Positions 1 to 10,255 of a stretch of 25,038 nt of DNA are shown in pieces. Made by a program: the position numbers and the translations under genes. Numbering within the stretch: the first letter of the stretch is position 1; every line of letters begins with the position of its first letter. This DNA is from Chara braunii (Eukaryota > Streptophyta > Charophyceae > Charales > Characeae): positions 1,459,748 to 1,484,785 of the forward strand of contig BFEA01000127.1 in the NCBI GenBank assembly GCA_003427395.1. The letters run 5' to 3'. The notes under the pieces were generated by a model. That model did no database searches, was not told the origin of the DNA, and was given only the letters and a program-made list of their open reading frames with translations.

Positions 1-560
1 AAAGGGAGACTTCCCAAATTTATACTAAGTCAGATATGAAAGCATAATTAATCTCTGACTCTGGAAAGTCAAATTCTGTCTAACTCTCTGAATTAAAAGA
101 AATTTGGGCAGCAATCCCTTTAGAAAGGGAGACTTCCCAGATTTATACTAAGTCAGATACGAACTCGAACAACAGCTCGAGCTCAACTCTTAGACTGAAT
201 TTAACTAACTCCTTAATTTTGCAGAAATTTCGGCAACACTCCCTCTAGAAAAGTGCTCTCCCAAAATGTATACAAATCGAGGTCCAGAATTTGAGAATAA
301 CTTTGACTTCTCAAAGTCCAATTTTGTCTAACTCCCTGAATTAGTAAAAATTTGGGCAGCACTCCCTCTAGAAAATGAGACTTTCCATATTTATACTAAT
401 CCATATATGGAAAAGACAAGTTGAACTCTTACAAGTCAAAAGTTGACTCACTTCTTGGATTTGTAGAAATTTCGGCGGCGCTTCCCATAGGAAAAGTAGC
501 TCGCCAAGATTTATACAAAGCCAAGTATAAGAAAAAATCTCAGAAAATGCAGGAATTTAC
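1..560. repeat. Degenerate tandem repeat, period about 122 bp, about 4.5 copies
   Basis: Units begin near 1, 123, 248, 371 and 490. Each opens with a GAAAGGGAGACTTCCCA-like box followed by ATTTATAC, and closes with a GAAATTTGGGCAGCACTCCC-like box followed by TCTA. The closing box is the best-conserved part; the middle of each unit has drifted and varies slightly in length (about 119 to 125 bp). No long open frame runs through the array. The repeat enters from beyond the left edge, so the true copy number is unknown. It looks like a minisatellite or the internal tandem repeat of a transposable element. I cannot name the family. Confidence 0.8.
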
Positions 561-747
561 CTAAGTAAAAAAACGTTATTACAGAAAATAACAGGAATTG
601 ACACTAACTCCTATGGCTCTAGCACGTGGCGAGCAACTACAGCAACTACCTATAGTAATGAAACTTAAACAAAACTAGCCATCCCATCCAGTCACATGCA
701 AACCAAACCACCAATGCAAGTACTCCCACCATCCCAAGTTCATTCCA

Positions 748-755
748 TATAAATA
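748..755 (+). promoter_or_regulatory. TATA box upstream of the stem-loop array
   Basis: The sequence TATAAATA matches the plant RNA polymerase II TATA consensus. The usual spacing would place a start near 778-785, about 30 bases before the first stem-loop. An interrupted palindrome (TTCAAG-TT-CTTGAA) lies just downstream, near 768-781. No protein-coding frame follows, so if this promoter is real it would make the RNA that carries the stem-loops. A TATA match alone occurs by chance in AT-rich DNA, so the call rests mainly on its position. Confidence 0.4.
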
Positions 756-809
756 GTTCGTGAATCTTCAAGTTCTTGAATCCTTATACCCATCTTACAT
801 AAGACATAG

Positions 810-1561
810 AGCTGGACCATTCGCCATGGAAACAATGTCCAGCTTGTCTTTATGATATACACGAACAGGTTGCATAACTACTTCTTTCTTCTTTTGGGCA
901 GATGACTAGGCCATTCGCCATGGAAACAATGCCTAGTGGCCCTGAGCTGTTTAATATCCAAAGATTTAGTATTTCTCTGACTTTGTTTTCAAAAAAAAGA
1001 AAGGACAAATATGGGCAGGGGACTGAACCATTCACAGTAGAAACAATGTTCAGCTTACCCCAAACTATTTCCATTTATACTNTGTATTTTCCCTTCTCTC
1101 TTCTTAATGATATGGCTTAACGCTGGACCATTCACAGTAGAAACACTGCCCAACTGCCAGTTCACATGCAAATATACATAAAGTACTTTCCTTTATACTC
1201 AGTTTAATTTATGTGCGTGGTTTTCAGGCTAAACCATTCACCGTGGAAACAATGCCTAGCCTTAGACAAAAAATCCTCCCTCAGAATAAACAAGAATTTA
1301 AACCCCTTCAATCAAGCAAACCCTCAGAGTTAACTAGAGTAAACAGACCATTCACAGTAGAAACAATGTCTGGTCCTCTAGAAAACAACCAAATAAACAT
1401 AGCAACCAGACCATTCACAGTAGAAACAATGCCTGGTCCTTCAGAAAACAACCAAATAAACATAGCAACCAGGCCATTCACAGTAGAAACAATGCCTGGT
1501 CCTTCAGAAAACAGCCAAATAAACATAGCCCTGAGCCATTCACAGTAGAAACAATGCTTAG
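810..1561 (+). ncRNA. Array of nine stem-loops with constant loop and covarying stems
   Basis: Nine copies of a conserved core, C-CATT-loop-AATG, start near 810, 903, 1021, 1121, 1228, 1344, 1403, 1465 and 1528. CATT pairs with AATG around a 12-base loop (CACAGTAGAAAC, or CGCCATGGAAAC and CACCGTGGAAAC in variants). An unpaired C always precedes CATT. Outside this, each copy has its own 4- to 7-bp stem whose two arms match each other: AGCTGGA/TCCAGCT, ACTAGG/CCTAGT, CTGAA/TTCAG, CAGA/TCTG, ACCAGG/CCTGGT, CCTGAG/CTTAGG (one G-T pair). The fourth copy is decayed and the fifth and seventh have one or two A-C mismatches. Copies 6 to 9 are spaced about 60 bp apart, the earlier ones about 92 to 118 bp. 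Read as protein, copies 5 to 8 share a frame (a repeated PFTVETM), but copies 1 and 9 do not, so structure explains the pattern better than coding. I know no named RNA family with this loop. Confidence 0.6.
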
Positions 1562-1645
1562 GCTTTGGTTGACCCTTCCAAATGCATACAAAACTATTTT
1601 CTTCCCACCTTCCCCCAGTTTATCCATTTGTCTGCTTTCAATCAT

Positions 1646-1651
1646 AATAAA
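1646..1651 (+). terminator. Possible poly(A) signal after the stem-loop array
   Basis: AATAAA followed by an A run (to about 1660) lies about 85 bases after the last stem-loop. It would serve as the 3' end signal of a transcript begun at the TATA box at 748. Alternatively the A run is the tail of an old retroposed copy. Weak on its own. Confidence 0.3.
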
Positions 1652-1661
1652 AAAAAAAAAC

Positions 1662-2574
1662 TTAGGCTTCACTCTCACACGTTCCTTCCATTCAGTCTGA
1701 TTACGTCCTGAAGAGAAACAATAATCATAAGAACAAACTCATGCATACATCAATCATACTGCAAGGGGATAGGCAAACATGGGTAGTAGTGGATTATACA
1801 GATGGAGATGCTATACCTGATGATTCCCTGCCTAGAAAACTCCTCCTGAGTTCCGGCAGAGCTCCCGCAATTGGTGGGTGGACTCCCCACAGAGTCTTGA
1901 CGCGGACCTACGGGTTGCAATCCCGCCTGCCGCCTTCCTCTCGTAACCAAGGACTAGACTGAGAGTTAGAAAGGATAGAAGTATAAGGTAGAGACTCTCA
2001 TATATAAAAGAGTTGCACTCAGACTCGCGGGAAAGGGTCTTGTTATCTTGGCTCGCCTGAGGGCCCCACAATGATGGCCAGAATGCGCAGCAACTGGGTC
2101 AACCAAAGTCAAACTGTTTAAGGGTGACTCTCTGGCGACCCTCCGATTCGCAGCAATGACCCCCTTCACCAAGTTTGACTACTCCTCCGAGTCACGCCGT
2201 CTTCCCCCTAGATCAGTCGCCGATTCATTGCATGCCGGATCAGAGGTGACTTCGCGAAGTCCTCAAAAATATTGTCCGCACAGCGCTTGAAAACCCATAA
2301 TCGGCCACTAAGCCCACCAACCGCACAACCTAGTAACGGATAGCCCCCGGACAGTCCTTCTTTATTCCCCCCTTGTCGCACCCAAATACACCGCAGATTA
2401 GTTATACTCCTAATTCGTAGACAACCTTAGCAGTCCGAGCGCCAACACACAGCAACTACAGAGCAGACAACTGGTTAGCACGGAGTTCAGGCTTTCAACG
2501 CAGAATCCTGGCTAGACTTGTCGCAATGCTCAGTCCATGGGCACATAGATTGAGTCCCCCGCCCGCAGCAATGG
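1662..2574. other. Unassigned stretch with a TATA-like box; no gene seen
   Basis: No open frame here resembles a known protein. The strongest local signal is TATATAAAAG at 2001-2010, followed by GC-richer DNA, an arrangement common in LTR promoters. I found no matching long terminal repeat, no primer-binding site and no polypurine tract, so I do not call a retrotransposon. The right edge is cut by the adapter scar at 2575. Confidence 0.35.
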
Positions 2575-2612
2575 CAGTCTCTTATACACATCTAGATGTG
2601 TATAAGAGACAG
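2575..2612. other. Tn5 mosaic-end (Nextera adapter) scar: assembly artefact
   Basis: Positions 2594-2612 are exactly AGATGTGTATAAGAGACAG, the 19-bp Tn5 mosaic end used in transposase-based sequencing libraries. Positions 2577-2593 are its reverse complement, joined back to back; one base differs further out at 2576. Translated, this gives the peptide AVSYTHLDVYKRQ, known from contaminated database entries. Two ligated or untrimmed library ends were built into the assembly, so the DNA left and right of this point may not be neighbours in the genome. Confidence 0.97.
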
Positions 2613-4119
2613 CTATGGCTCACTCCTCGCTCCAACCGGATGGGCAACGCACGGCCAACAGGTAAGCCCACAAACCCATGGCTTACTCCTTGCTTCCCCT
2701 CACCGACGCCGGCCAAACGGGCAGATCCGCAGTCTTATGGCTTGCCTCCCTCCTTGCCCTGTTTGATACGGCGAGCAGCTTCCTGGCCCGCCCGGCAGGT
2801 AAGTTTCCAGTTCGCAATCCTTCCCACGCCCCTTTCAGGGTCTCGGGCACTACCCGCTGCTTTTCTGGGCTTGGCCCAGAAATGAATCTCCCCGTACAGC
2901 AAGGGAAGATACATGCCCGAGCACGTCGTTTTCTTCCTACTCCCCTCGTGCTCCCTACGCATCTATTAACACCTGCACCCCCCCTCTAAACCAACCGTCT
3001 AAGGCAAAAACTAACCTCGGTATCGTGCTGGCTGCGTCCCAAGACCCCCATCCAACATCTGGATGCACCTGGCGCAAAGCCTGACTAGGTTCATCCCCTT
3101 TTCTCAACCTTCTCCCCGTAGCTTTTCCCCGTCATGCACAATGCAGCCTTCGGTCCCTGTGGCACTAACACTAACACACTAATTTCAAATCTAACGCTAT
3201 AGCCTAATTCACCTCGCCGAAACACTCCTGACTCCTACCTTACCCGGCTCGATTCCATCACGAATTGGGCGAGAAGCCATTCTTCTCCTCTATACCATCG
3301 CCCCGACACTCCCTACGCAACATTTGTCTCTCCTACCTCATCACACAACTCTCCATTGACAAAACTAACCATGCTATCCAACTCGTCATATCTAGAAGAT
3401 CCAATCTAGCACCTCCATTCGCCCGATCTCAGTGAGAAACGAGCGAGATTCCTAGCTCTCGCTTCACGCCATAGCTGGCCTCCGCCATCTCCCCGCACCC
3501 ACTTTTTCTACTAACACCTAATCCACTAACTTTCTACTGAAACTAACTATACCATTGGATTCGCTCGGGGCCAAAACCCCGGGACCGGCCCTTCATTCGC
3601 CCGTTTTCGCTGAGAAACGGACGCGCTATCCTTCTGTTTCCACCGACCATCTCCTTCCCTCTCTCGTCTGCGTGCACGAATAGATCTGGCCCGACTTTGC
3701 GTCCGGGTGCGTTCATCTTCCTACCATCCACTACACTCCGCCTTTCTCCATTCCGCCTTCACCACTCGAATTGCCTCACCTCCAAGCTTCAGTCCCGACT
3801 TTTCCCCCACCTAATCCCGTTGGGAGTCGCGCGTGCCGTCTCTCTCCCACTATTCCTCACCTACCTCCCCGCCATCACTCTCCCTGTAGCGAATGCACCT
3901 AGCGGGGTCCGTGTCCACGTTCGGCCACTTTGTGCTGGGCTCACCCACTCCCCTTCGTCCTTCGGCTCTCCACCTTTCTGCCTTAGTACCCGTCGCCCGC
4001 TCTCCCGCTGCGCATGCACCCGGCGCAGGAACCCGACCGGGTTCTTCTGTCTCCTTCCCCCTCTGCTACTCTGCCTTTGCGCCCTCGCCCTGCTTGCGCC
4101 AATGCCCGCCCGTCAGTCA
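2613..4119. other. C-rich non-coding stretch with short dispersed repeats
   Basis: The plus strand is rich in C and CT runs. Open frames on both strands are low-complexity shadows with no family resemblance. Short imperfect repeats are visible: CATTCGCCCG followed by a GAGAAACG box near 3417 and again near 3594; a GATGCACCTGGCGCA-like box near 3062 with relatives near 3892 and 4013; and ATGGCT-CTCC boxes near 2614, 2679 and 2737. Because it adjoins 25S rDNA debris it could be decayed ribosomal spacer, but I cannot show that. Confidence 0.35.
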
Positions 4120-4120
4120 G

Positions 4121-4905
4121 NCGGCCCGAGGGAAACTCCGGAGGGAACCAGCTACTAGACGGTTCGATTAGTCCTTCGCCTCTATACCCAAGTCCAACGA
4201 ACGATTTGCACGTCAGTATCGTTGCGAGCCTCCACCAGAGTTTCTTCTGGCCTCGTTCCACAGCCCCAGCGCCCGCCGCTTACTCCACCCCGCTGCTATA
4301 CAGCGCCGCCCGGTACTGCCCTTACCGTCGCTCCGCTGTTCTCCTGCTCTGGCCGCTACTGCGCGGCACCACTTGCTCAACCCCCGCGGCCAGCCCACTT
4401 CTACCCGCTGCGCTTTACTCCGACGGGCATCAGACCCGCTCCCCTCTCTCTTCCAAGCTGGGCCGGCCACCCTTTCGGCCCTGCAACGGGTAAGTCCCAC
4501 TTAGGGCTCTCATAACAGTCGCGGAGCCGGGGTGCGGGTATTCCGTGTGCCAAGGCGCGGCCCCTAGGTGAATCGGCTCTGTTGCAGACCTAGGTGGTAG
4601 TAACAAACATCCAAATGAAAACTTTGAAAACCAAGGTGGAGGGAGGCCCCCCTGCAACCAGCCTACCGCCTTTGCCCGGAGCCGCCCCACACCTCACAAG
4701 CCCCATTGGCATGCCCACACTCAAACCTCTCACAACGGATCGTGGACGGCGGGCGACGCCCCCGCAAAAAAAAAACAAAAAAGGGGGGTGGGGGCGCCAC
4801 TCCACCCCGTCCACCTTGTGGGCTAATCATCTATCGGCTCGTATGCACGTCGGACTCCTCGGTCCTCGCTACAAGCCGGGCGGGATGAAGGAAAAGATCC
4901 CGCCG
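4121..4905 (-). pseudogene. Broken 25S (large-subunit) rRNA pseudogene fragment
   Basis: Read on the minus strand, three blocks follow the order of plant 25S rRNA. About 4905-4830 resembles the segment containing ACCAAGGAGTCTGACATG; here the core reads GACCGAGGAGTCCGACGTG. About 4740-4690 resembles the GAAGGTTCGAGTGTGAGCAT segment (here GAGAGGTTTGAGTGTGGGCA). About 4258-4121 is the strongest block, with AGAAACTCTGGTGGAGG, ACTGACGTGCAAATCGTTCG and CGAACCGTCTAGTAGCTGG. The blocks are separated by expanded GC-rich and poly(A)/G stretches, and by an inverted piece of 25S at about 4530-4660. The fragment covers only a few hundred bases of a gene of roughly 3.4 kb and carries many substitutions, so it cannot make functional rRNA. 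A single N interrupts the left end at 4121. Confidence 0.85.
4570..4660 (+). pseudogene. Inverted 25S rRNA fragment inside the rRNA pseudogene
   Basis: The run from about 4582 (TGCAGACCTAGGTGGTAGTA and on through CAAATGAAAACTTTGAA) matches, with scattered changes, the 25S segment that normally reads TGCAGATCTTGGTGGTAGTA. In the intact gene this segment lies several hundred bases downstream of the flanking blocks and on the same strand. Here it lies between them and on the opposite strand. This means a rearrangement (inversion or a second insertion), not a simple 5'-truncated copy. Confidence 0.8.
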
Positions 4906-5720
4906 GCATCCCGAACTCGCGGATCCGTCGAACGAGGCGTGTTCTCAAGGTCCTCGACTACCGCGGCGACCACTAAAATCCGGCTTCGCGTCTAAGTCAA
5001 GGAAATGTCGACACGTAGGAAAATAATAATGGCAAAAATAATAAATAACCCCTTTTCAACGTTGTCGCCTGCAAAACTAAAAGGGGGGGATAGCCCCACC
5101 GGGCCCTCAACCCCACTGCCCCTTCACACTATTCTAATATCCCCGCGTCGTCGCCGCCCAGTCTCGATCCCTGAATCTCTTTGATGAAAGTCCGATGCTG
5201 TAACAAATAGTGCTAGGCCCAAGTCTGGGTCTAGCTCTGTCGGATGCCTAGTACAAACGAACGCGGCACGACGCGCCGGCCTACTGAAAATACTTCAAGG
5301 CCTCCTTGTCGTCGATGTTGTTTCCCCACATATGCATAGGCCACAGACAAATACGCCAACCAGCGAGACATGTAATCCCAAATGAATCAGAAAATAATTA
5401 AACATAATCCGGCCGGCGATCACGCCAACTGTTCAGTCATCAACAATTAAAAAGATCACTTGCGCCTCAATCATGCGCGCCCACACGCTTTTTATCCTAG
5501 TCAAACATCCAGTCGCATACACAACGAAGACTACCGCGATTCACGCGATATACTTAAAAATTATGAATCATATTTATTTTTTTTGTCACCTGCAAAAACT
5601 AAGGCGGATACCCTTGTAAGGGTATTCGCGCCGATAACGGGGGTCCGTGGGTGAAAACCCTGACCCGGCTTGGGCCGCGGGGCTACCTGCGTGACAACCC
5701 TGGTGCCAGGCCCAATGAGG
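4906..5720. other. Non-coding stretch with a repeated 17-bp box
   Basis: No gene is recognisable. A box reading GTCGCCTGCAAAACTAA near 5066 recurs as GTCACCTGCAAAAACTAA near 5586; in each case it is followed by G-rich sequence, and CCCTTGTAAGGGTA (imperfect palindrome) follows the second copy near 5610. These could be matching ends of a decayed transposable element about 520 bp long, but no target-site duplication is clear. Confidence 0.3.
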
Positions 5721-8640
5721 TTTCATGAAAATTGTCTTTACTCAAAGATTAAGGGTTCATCCACAAGAATGTGCACATTTGCAGGCCACACGAAGGAGGT
5801 ATGAATTAAGCATTGCCAAATAATACTAACAAGCTAGAAGTTCGATTTAAAAGGGATTAACAGGTTCCCTTCCCATCACATTAAATATTAACCAAGATCA
5901 AAATAATTATCTAGACTAGATTACTGAACAATTCTTATTTTTTAAATCTCCGAAGCAAAGGGGATGTCATCATACTCCCCGACAATTGTAAATTCAACCC
6001 ATCAAACTGAGGAAAAGGTTGTCAAAAATTCCACAGCCATCAATAACACATTTCTTCTCTGCAAGGGATTTGACTATTCAGAGTTGAGGTTCATCTGCTC
6101 GCAAGCGACGAATAATCCCTGGCGAGAAAGAGCTAGCCGAAGGTTACCGTAGTGTATATGATGATAACTTTCAAAGACAATAAGAGAAAGTACAAATGAT
6201 AGAGGATAGTTAAATGAGAGACTGAATAGAAGAATGAGAGAGTAATAGTCATTGCAACCAACAACGAGTTGACCCTCTCAAAAGACCGACAACATAAGCC
6301 CCTACGTTTAGGAGATCTTGCAGGTTGGTCCAATCATGTCTGTGTTCACCCTCTCTTAGCGCTCTTAAAGTATGTCGGACGTTTGTACAAAACCTGAGTG
6401 ACAATAGTAATCACTGCCTACGCAGGACAACAAAAAGCACTAACTATTTTGCTTCTTGGGAGAACCTGCAGAGGTTTAACTTCGAATAACAAACCCTTCT
6501 CATTAATATTGTGTACTCATTTCTGAAGCGGAGAACTTCGTAAGCATGAATGCAAATAATCATAGTGACCACACAAGGGGATGAATCATCGCACTCATCT
6601 TTGTAGTTGGTCTCTATACTTATGTATACTTTTTCATCTCTAGCCAACACATCCATCCTCACCTCCAATTCTTGGAGCCGCACTTCCGAGCATTAATCTC
6701 TTCTCAAGAGACTTCGAACGAGCAGACAATGACAGTTGGTATGAATCGATTTAATAAGCAGACGAATACAATGATGCTAATCAGGCGAGGACAAAAGAAC
6801 GAAGACGAAGGTCATCACGACCACACAGGATGCGGATGGATTAGAACGACAACTGAGCTAGTACAACGCTGATAACTCATATACGTGCAAGGGGAACTCA
6901 AAAGAGAAAATTGATGCCAACGGTGAATTTCAAGCGTGGAGATTACTAAAAAGTCTCACGATTTCAGCTCACACCTGGAGTAACCACCCGCTCGCTTTCA
7001 CCTCGCCACCATCTAACTTCCTCACAAACAACTTCTTCACTGTGACAAAAGCAAGTACGAGTGGTGATGACAAATTATTTACGAGATAGTTGCTGACGTC
7101 GTTGAGTCCGTGCTTTCGTTACCCTCCACGAAAATACCATTTCGGGCATTCTTGCTTGCTCTGATTCTTTCTTACTTAACATCACTAGCTCATGTACATG
7201 TTGACCTTATAAGCTTGCCTCATTCTCGCTCGACGTCGTATAGCCGCGCATACCACAATTTCTCATTCTCAACCTCTCGTCAAAAACTGCTAGAACCCTG
7301 TTTGCTCGCTCCCTCACATCTCACCCAGACGAAGATGAGATGTGAGATGGTATCACAACCAGGTCATGCAAGATAGGAAAATGAAGTGTCGTCGAATGAG
7401 TGCACGTCTCTCATGTGCACTCGAGGTGTCCCGGGTCACTACTCATCACCGACACTCAGTAAGGCTGCGTGTTTGCTCCTTTAGGTCTTTTACATGTTGA
7501 ATATCTCCGTCTCACATTACGTGCTTGCTCTTCTCAACTTCTTTGCCACAACAACCTGACTTCACCAAAGGAATAAGAGATGTCAACGCAAGCATGCATG
7601 CACGTTTCTCAAGCGCTTCTAAAAAAAATCAAACGACTAGATAACACACTTTCCTCTCCCTCACAGGTTGCCCTGCCCTCCGTAAAACAAGTGCTAACCA
7701 TAACTGCCTCGCCCACTACAGAGTAAATTGACGCCTACTATAGCATACACACGAGCCTCCCTTGAGCAAGTCTCATGAGAATCTTGTATTGCGAGACTCT
7801 CTCTCGCTTGTTTATTGTCTCTCGTGTTCATCCTTACTACGCTCGACGGTGGCACTCGCTCTCTGCTTGTAACCACCTCGCGGTCTCTATCTCGTCGTCG
7901 TTGTGAACTAGCCTCCAGACCATCCTCCATACGTCCGACAGGTGGTTGGTCCCTTCACCACTACTCCAGTCCGTGCCAAGATTAAGTAGTCGCATCGCTG
8001 ACCTCAAACTCTGCTTCGAAGTCTCAGTTCAAATTATGTTGCTCTCGCTCCGTGGTGTCGGTGGAGGTCTCGGTCTCGTGATACGTGATAATGACCTCGA
8101 GCTGGGCGGTAACATGGTCTTGCCGAAGCCTCTTTTCCGCTTTGTTCCTGACCTCTGTGATCGCAGTCTGTAGTTTCGGGTCTTGTCACATTTCTTCCTC
8201 TCTACCTCGTTCGACATTAATCTTTAGCCTAACATCTACCCCTTCAAAATTCAGGATCATCGTGATCCAAGGATCTTCCCCCAACACTAAGGCGCAACGT
8301 ACGAAGACTCTCCAACAATCTGGCTTGTAGCCTTCCAACCCCTTTCGACACGCCATAGCTTCCTTTCCAGAATAGTCTACGCCTAGTACCAATAGCAAGT
8401 ACATACGCATAACGCAGGTATGACACTGAACCACTAAGCTCAAACAACCATAATATGTGTGCACCGTTTCTACATCACTACCCCAACCTTCAAAGCAACA
8501 CGACAATTGTAGCCTTCCAGGCACGCACTAACTGACCAATAGCGGAATGTTTACAAGACTACTCCCTTTATACAATTCAAAAGAGTCGTGGTCCCTGTGT
8601 TCAAAACGGGAGACTCAGAAGGTTTTCAAAATACTTATTT
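5721..8640. other. No gene recognised
   Basis: Open frames of at most about 110 codons occur on both strands, none with a recognisable domain, a convincing start context or conserved composition. Base composition is mixed, with CT-rich runs between about 7110 and 8010. I see no tRNA, no clear terminal repeat and no microsatellite. Confidence 0.4.
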
Positions 8641-10255
8641 AAATAAATTACATAGTAAATACTATAATAATATTTTTCTCCCAACCAAAAAAAATCGGTT
8701 AGAACTAAGGTTCAACGGTCATGAAATAAAGCAGGCACGCTCATCTATAATCAGCCCTCGCATTCCTTTCAAGTTAACTCGAAATGACTGCAAGCTCGGG
8801 GCGCAGTGTGGTCCCATAATCAGATACCGACTATCAGCCCCTCTCCTTTAAAGGAGGGCATAGGACTACCACTAATGGGTACCCATGTCCGATGGCAAGG
8901 AGAGGGCCCATGACCGCTCATGACCTTCCATGGGGGTGATGAGCTTCCTACCAAAGTGGTCGCATGTCACCTTCCTTTTGGGGTTTCTACACTGCGACGT
9001 CTGGTGAATCGCGCCAGTGGCAAAAGAAAACACACGAAGTCGGGTCACTCTAGGCCGTGTGCTTGATGTATCAAAATAAAAAAGGAACTGTTCGTTCCCC
9101 CGTGAAGTGACAAAAAAGGGACTAAAATTAAAAAGACAAAATAAAAAGAAAAGGTAACTAAATTTTCACTCATAGAAATGTAAAGCCACGCTCGTCAGAA
9201 ACCATCTGATTGATCATAACTAAAATAAAGATCCAAATCAAGGCGTAATCCTAAAACGTGCTCCGCCTTCTTTTCTCACTCTCTTTTTCTTTTCTTCTCT
9301 TCTGATTGTGACAACAGTTCCATACTCACATCCCATTACCCGACTAGGGGGAGCTCGGCGCACAGTAAAAAGATTGTGTCGGTCTCTCTACCTTCGCGTC
9401 CTTAGGCGAGCCTAGTGGCAACCACGACTGTAGGTCAGTTATGCTCGGTTGTACAGCAGGGCGCCGAGCTTGCATGGACCAAAGGAAAGCCCGGTGGCGC
9501 ACCCGCTCCTTTTGCCTATGGGAGCGTCAACCGGACCAGTCCAAGAGCAGGCTGCGTGTAAGGTGTGCCTCGTATACTGCATAGGATAGTTAGCAGGATG
9601 TGCCTGGTATACTGTTGAGGGTCATGATCAGGGTGCGTATGGAACACCGCGGTGGATGAGACATCACGCCCTCCGACAGCGTACACATTTGCTCCAGTTG
9701 GTTATGTTTGTTGCACGCTTGGGGCGTGCGTGCACTAGTACCCAGACATGCCGCTGCCTCGATGGATTACCACTACATGTGGCTCGGTTTAGCTTCGGTC
9801 GTAAGGCCAAGACGTCTATGATGACACACGTAGTTTACAAGTAGTAGAGTTGGTTGTTATTTGACGGCGCGATTCATGGCACCTCGACAAACCATGTCGA
9901 GCAGGCAAGCGATCAATAATGACTCAAAATTCAATAAGTGACGACAAATAAATTTCAGAAAAACTGAGTGTAGACCATGAGATCTTAGCGCTGGGGTTGG
10001 CAAGCCACAATGTCGTACTTTCGTTTGTTTGTCTCTAGCAAACACTATTTTTTTGGTTAGCGTTTCATTTATTTTTATGGCGTGAGCAGGCGTGATTCAA
10101 CGGGGTTCAATGTGAGTGGAATGCGGGACCTTTGCCCATTGTGCAGTAATGAAGGTTGTGCCTCGACCACAGGCCGCGTTCCTGCTGTAGAGCCGAGGGC
10201 CTGTAGGCCCTGGTGCTGCGGGTGAACTTTGGTATGACTAGGTTCCAAAACAAAC
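8641..10255. other. No gene recognised; repeat-like spacer
   Basis: The stretch 8780-9075 contains short internal repeats (CCCATGACC and CTCATGACC near 8908-8926; CTCTCC-TTTAAA-GGAG palindrome near 8841) in the style of a retroelement end. A CT-rich tract lies at about 9268-9302. Two nearly identical boxes, GTGTGCCTCGTATACTG (near 9562) and TGTGCCTGGTATACTG (near 9599), are 37 bp apart. No protein or RNA gene was found. Confidence 0.35.

Noticed and set aside
810-1561. CRISPR-like array
   Set aside because: Spacers between copies 6 to 9 are near identical, the repeats carry variable stems, and the context is a eukaryotic nuclear genome.
810-1561. Hammerhead ribozymes (GAAAC in each loop)
   Set aside because: The obligatory CTGATGA core and the three-stem layout are absent.
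2526-2885. 119-codon open frame containing YTHLDVYKRQ
   Set aside because: It exists only because it crosses the adapter scar; the rest is C-rich low-complexity translation.
8570-8640. Short match to the LINE reverse-transcriptase motif (VVPVFKTGDSE)
   Set aside because: Only about 11 to 15 residues agree, and neither the NYRPISL continuation nor any downstream reverse-transcriptase motif follows. It could be a tiny relic or chance.
10120-10180. CPLC-like zinc-binding residues in a plus-strand frame
   Set aside because: A single short cysteine pair with no partner cysteines or histidines; not enough for a domain.
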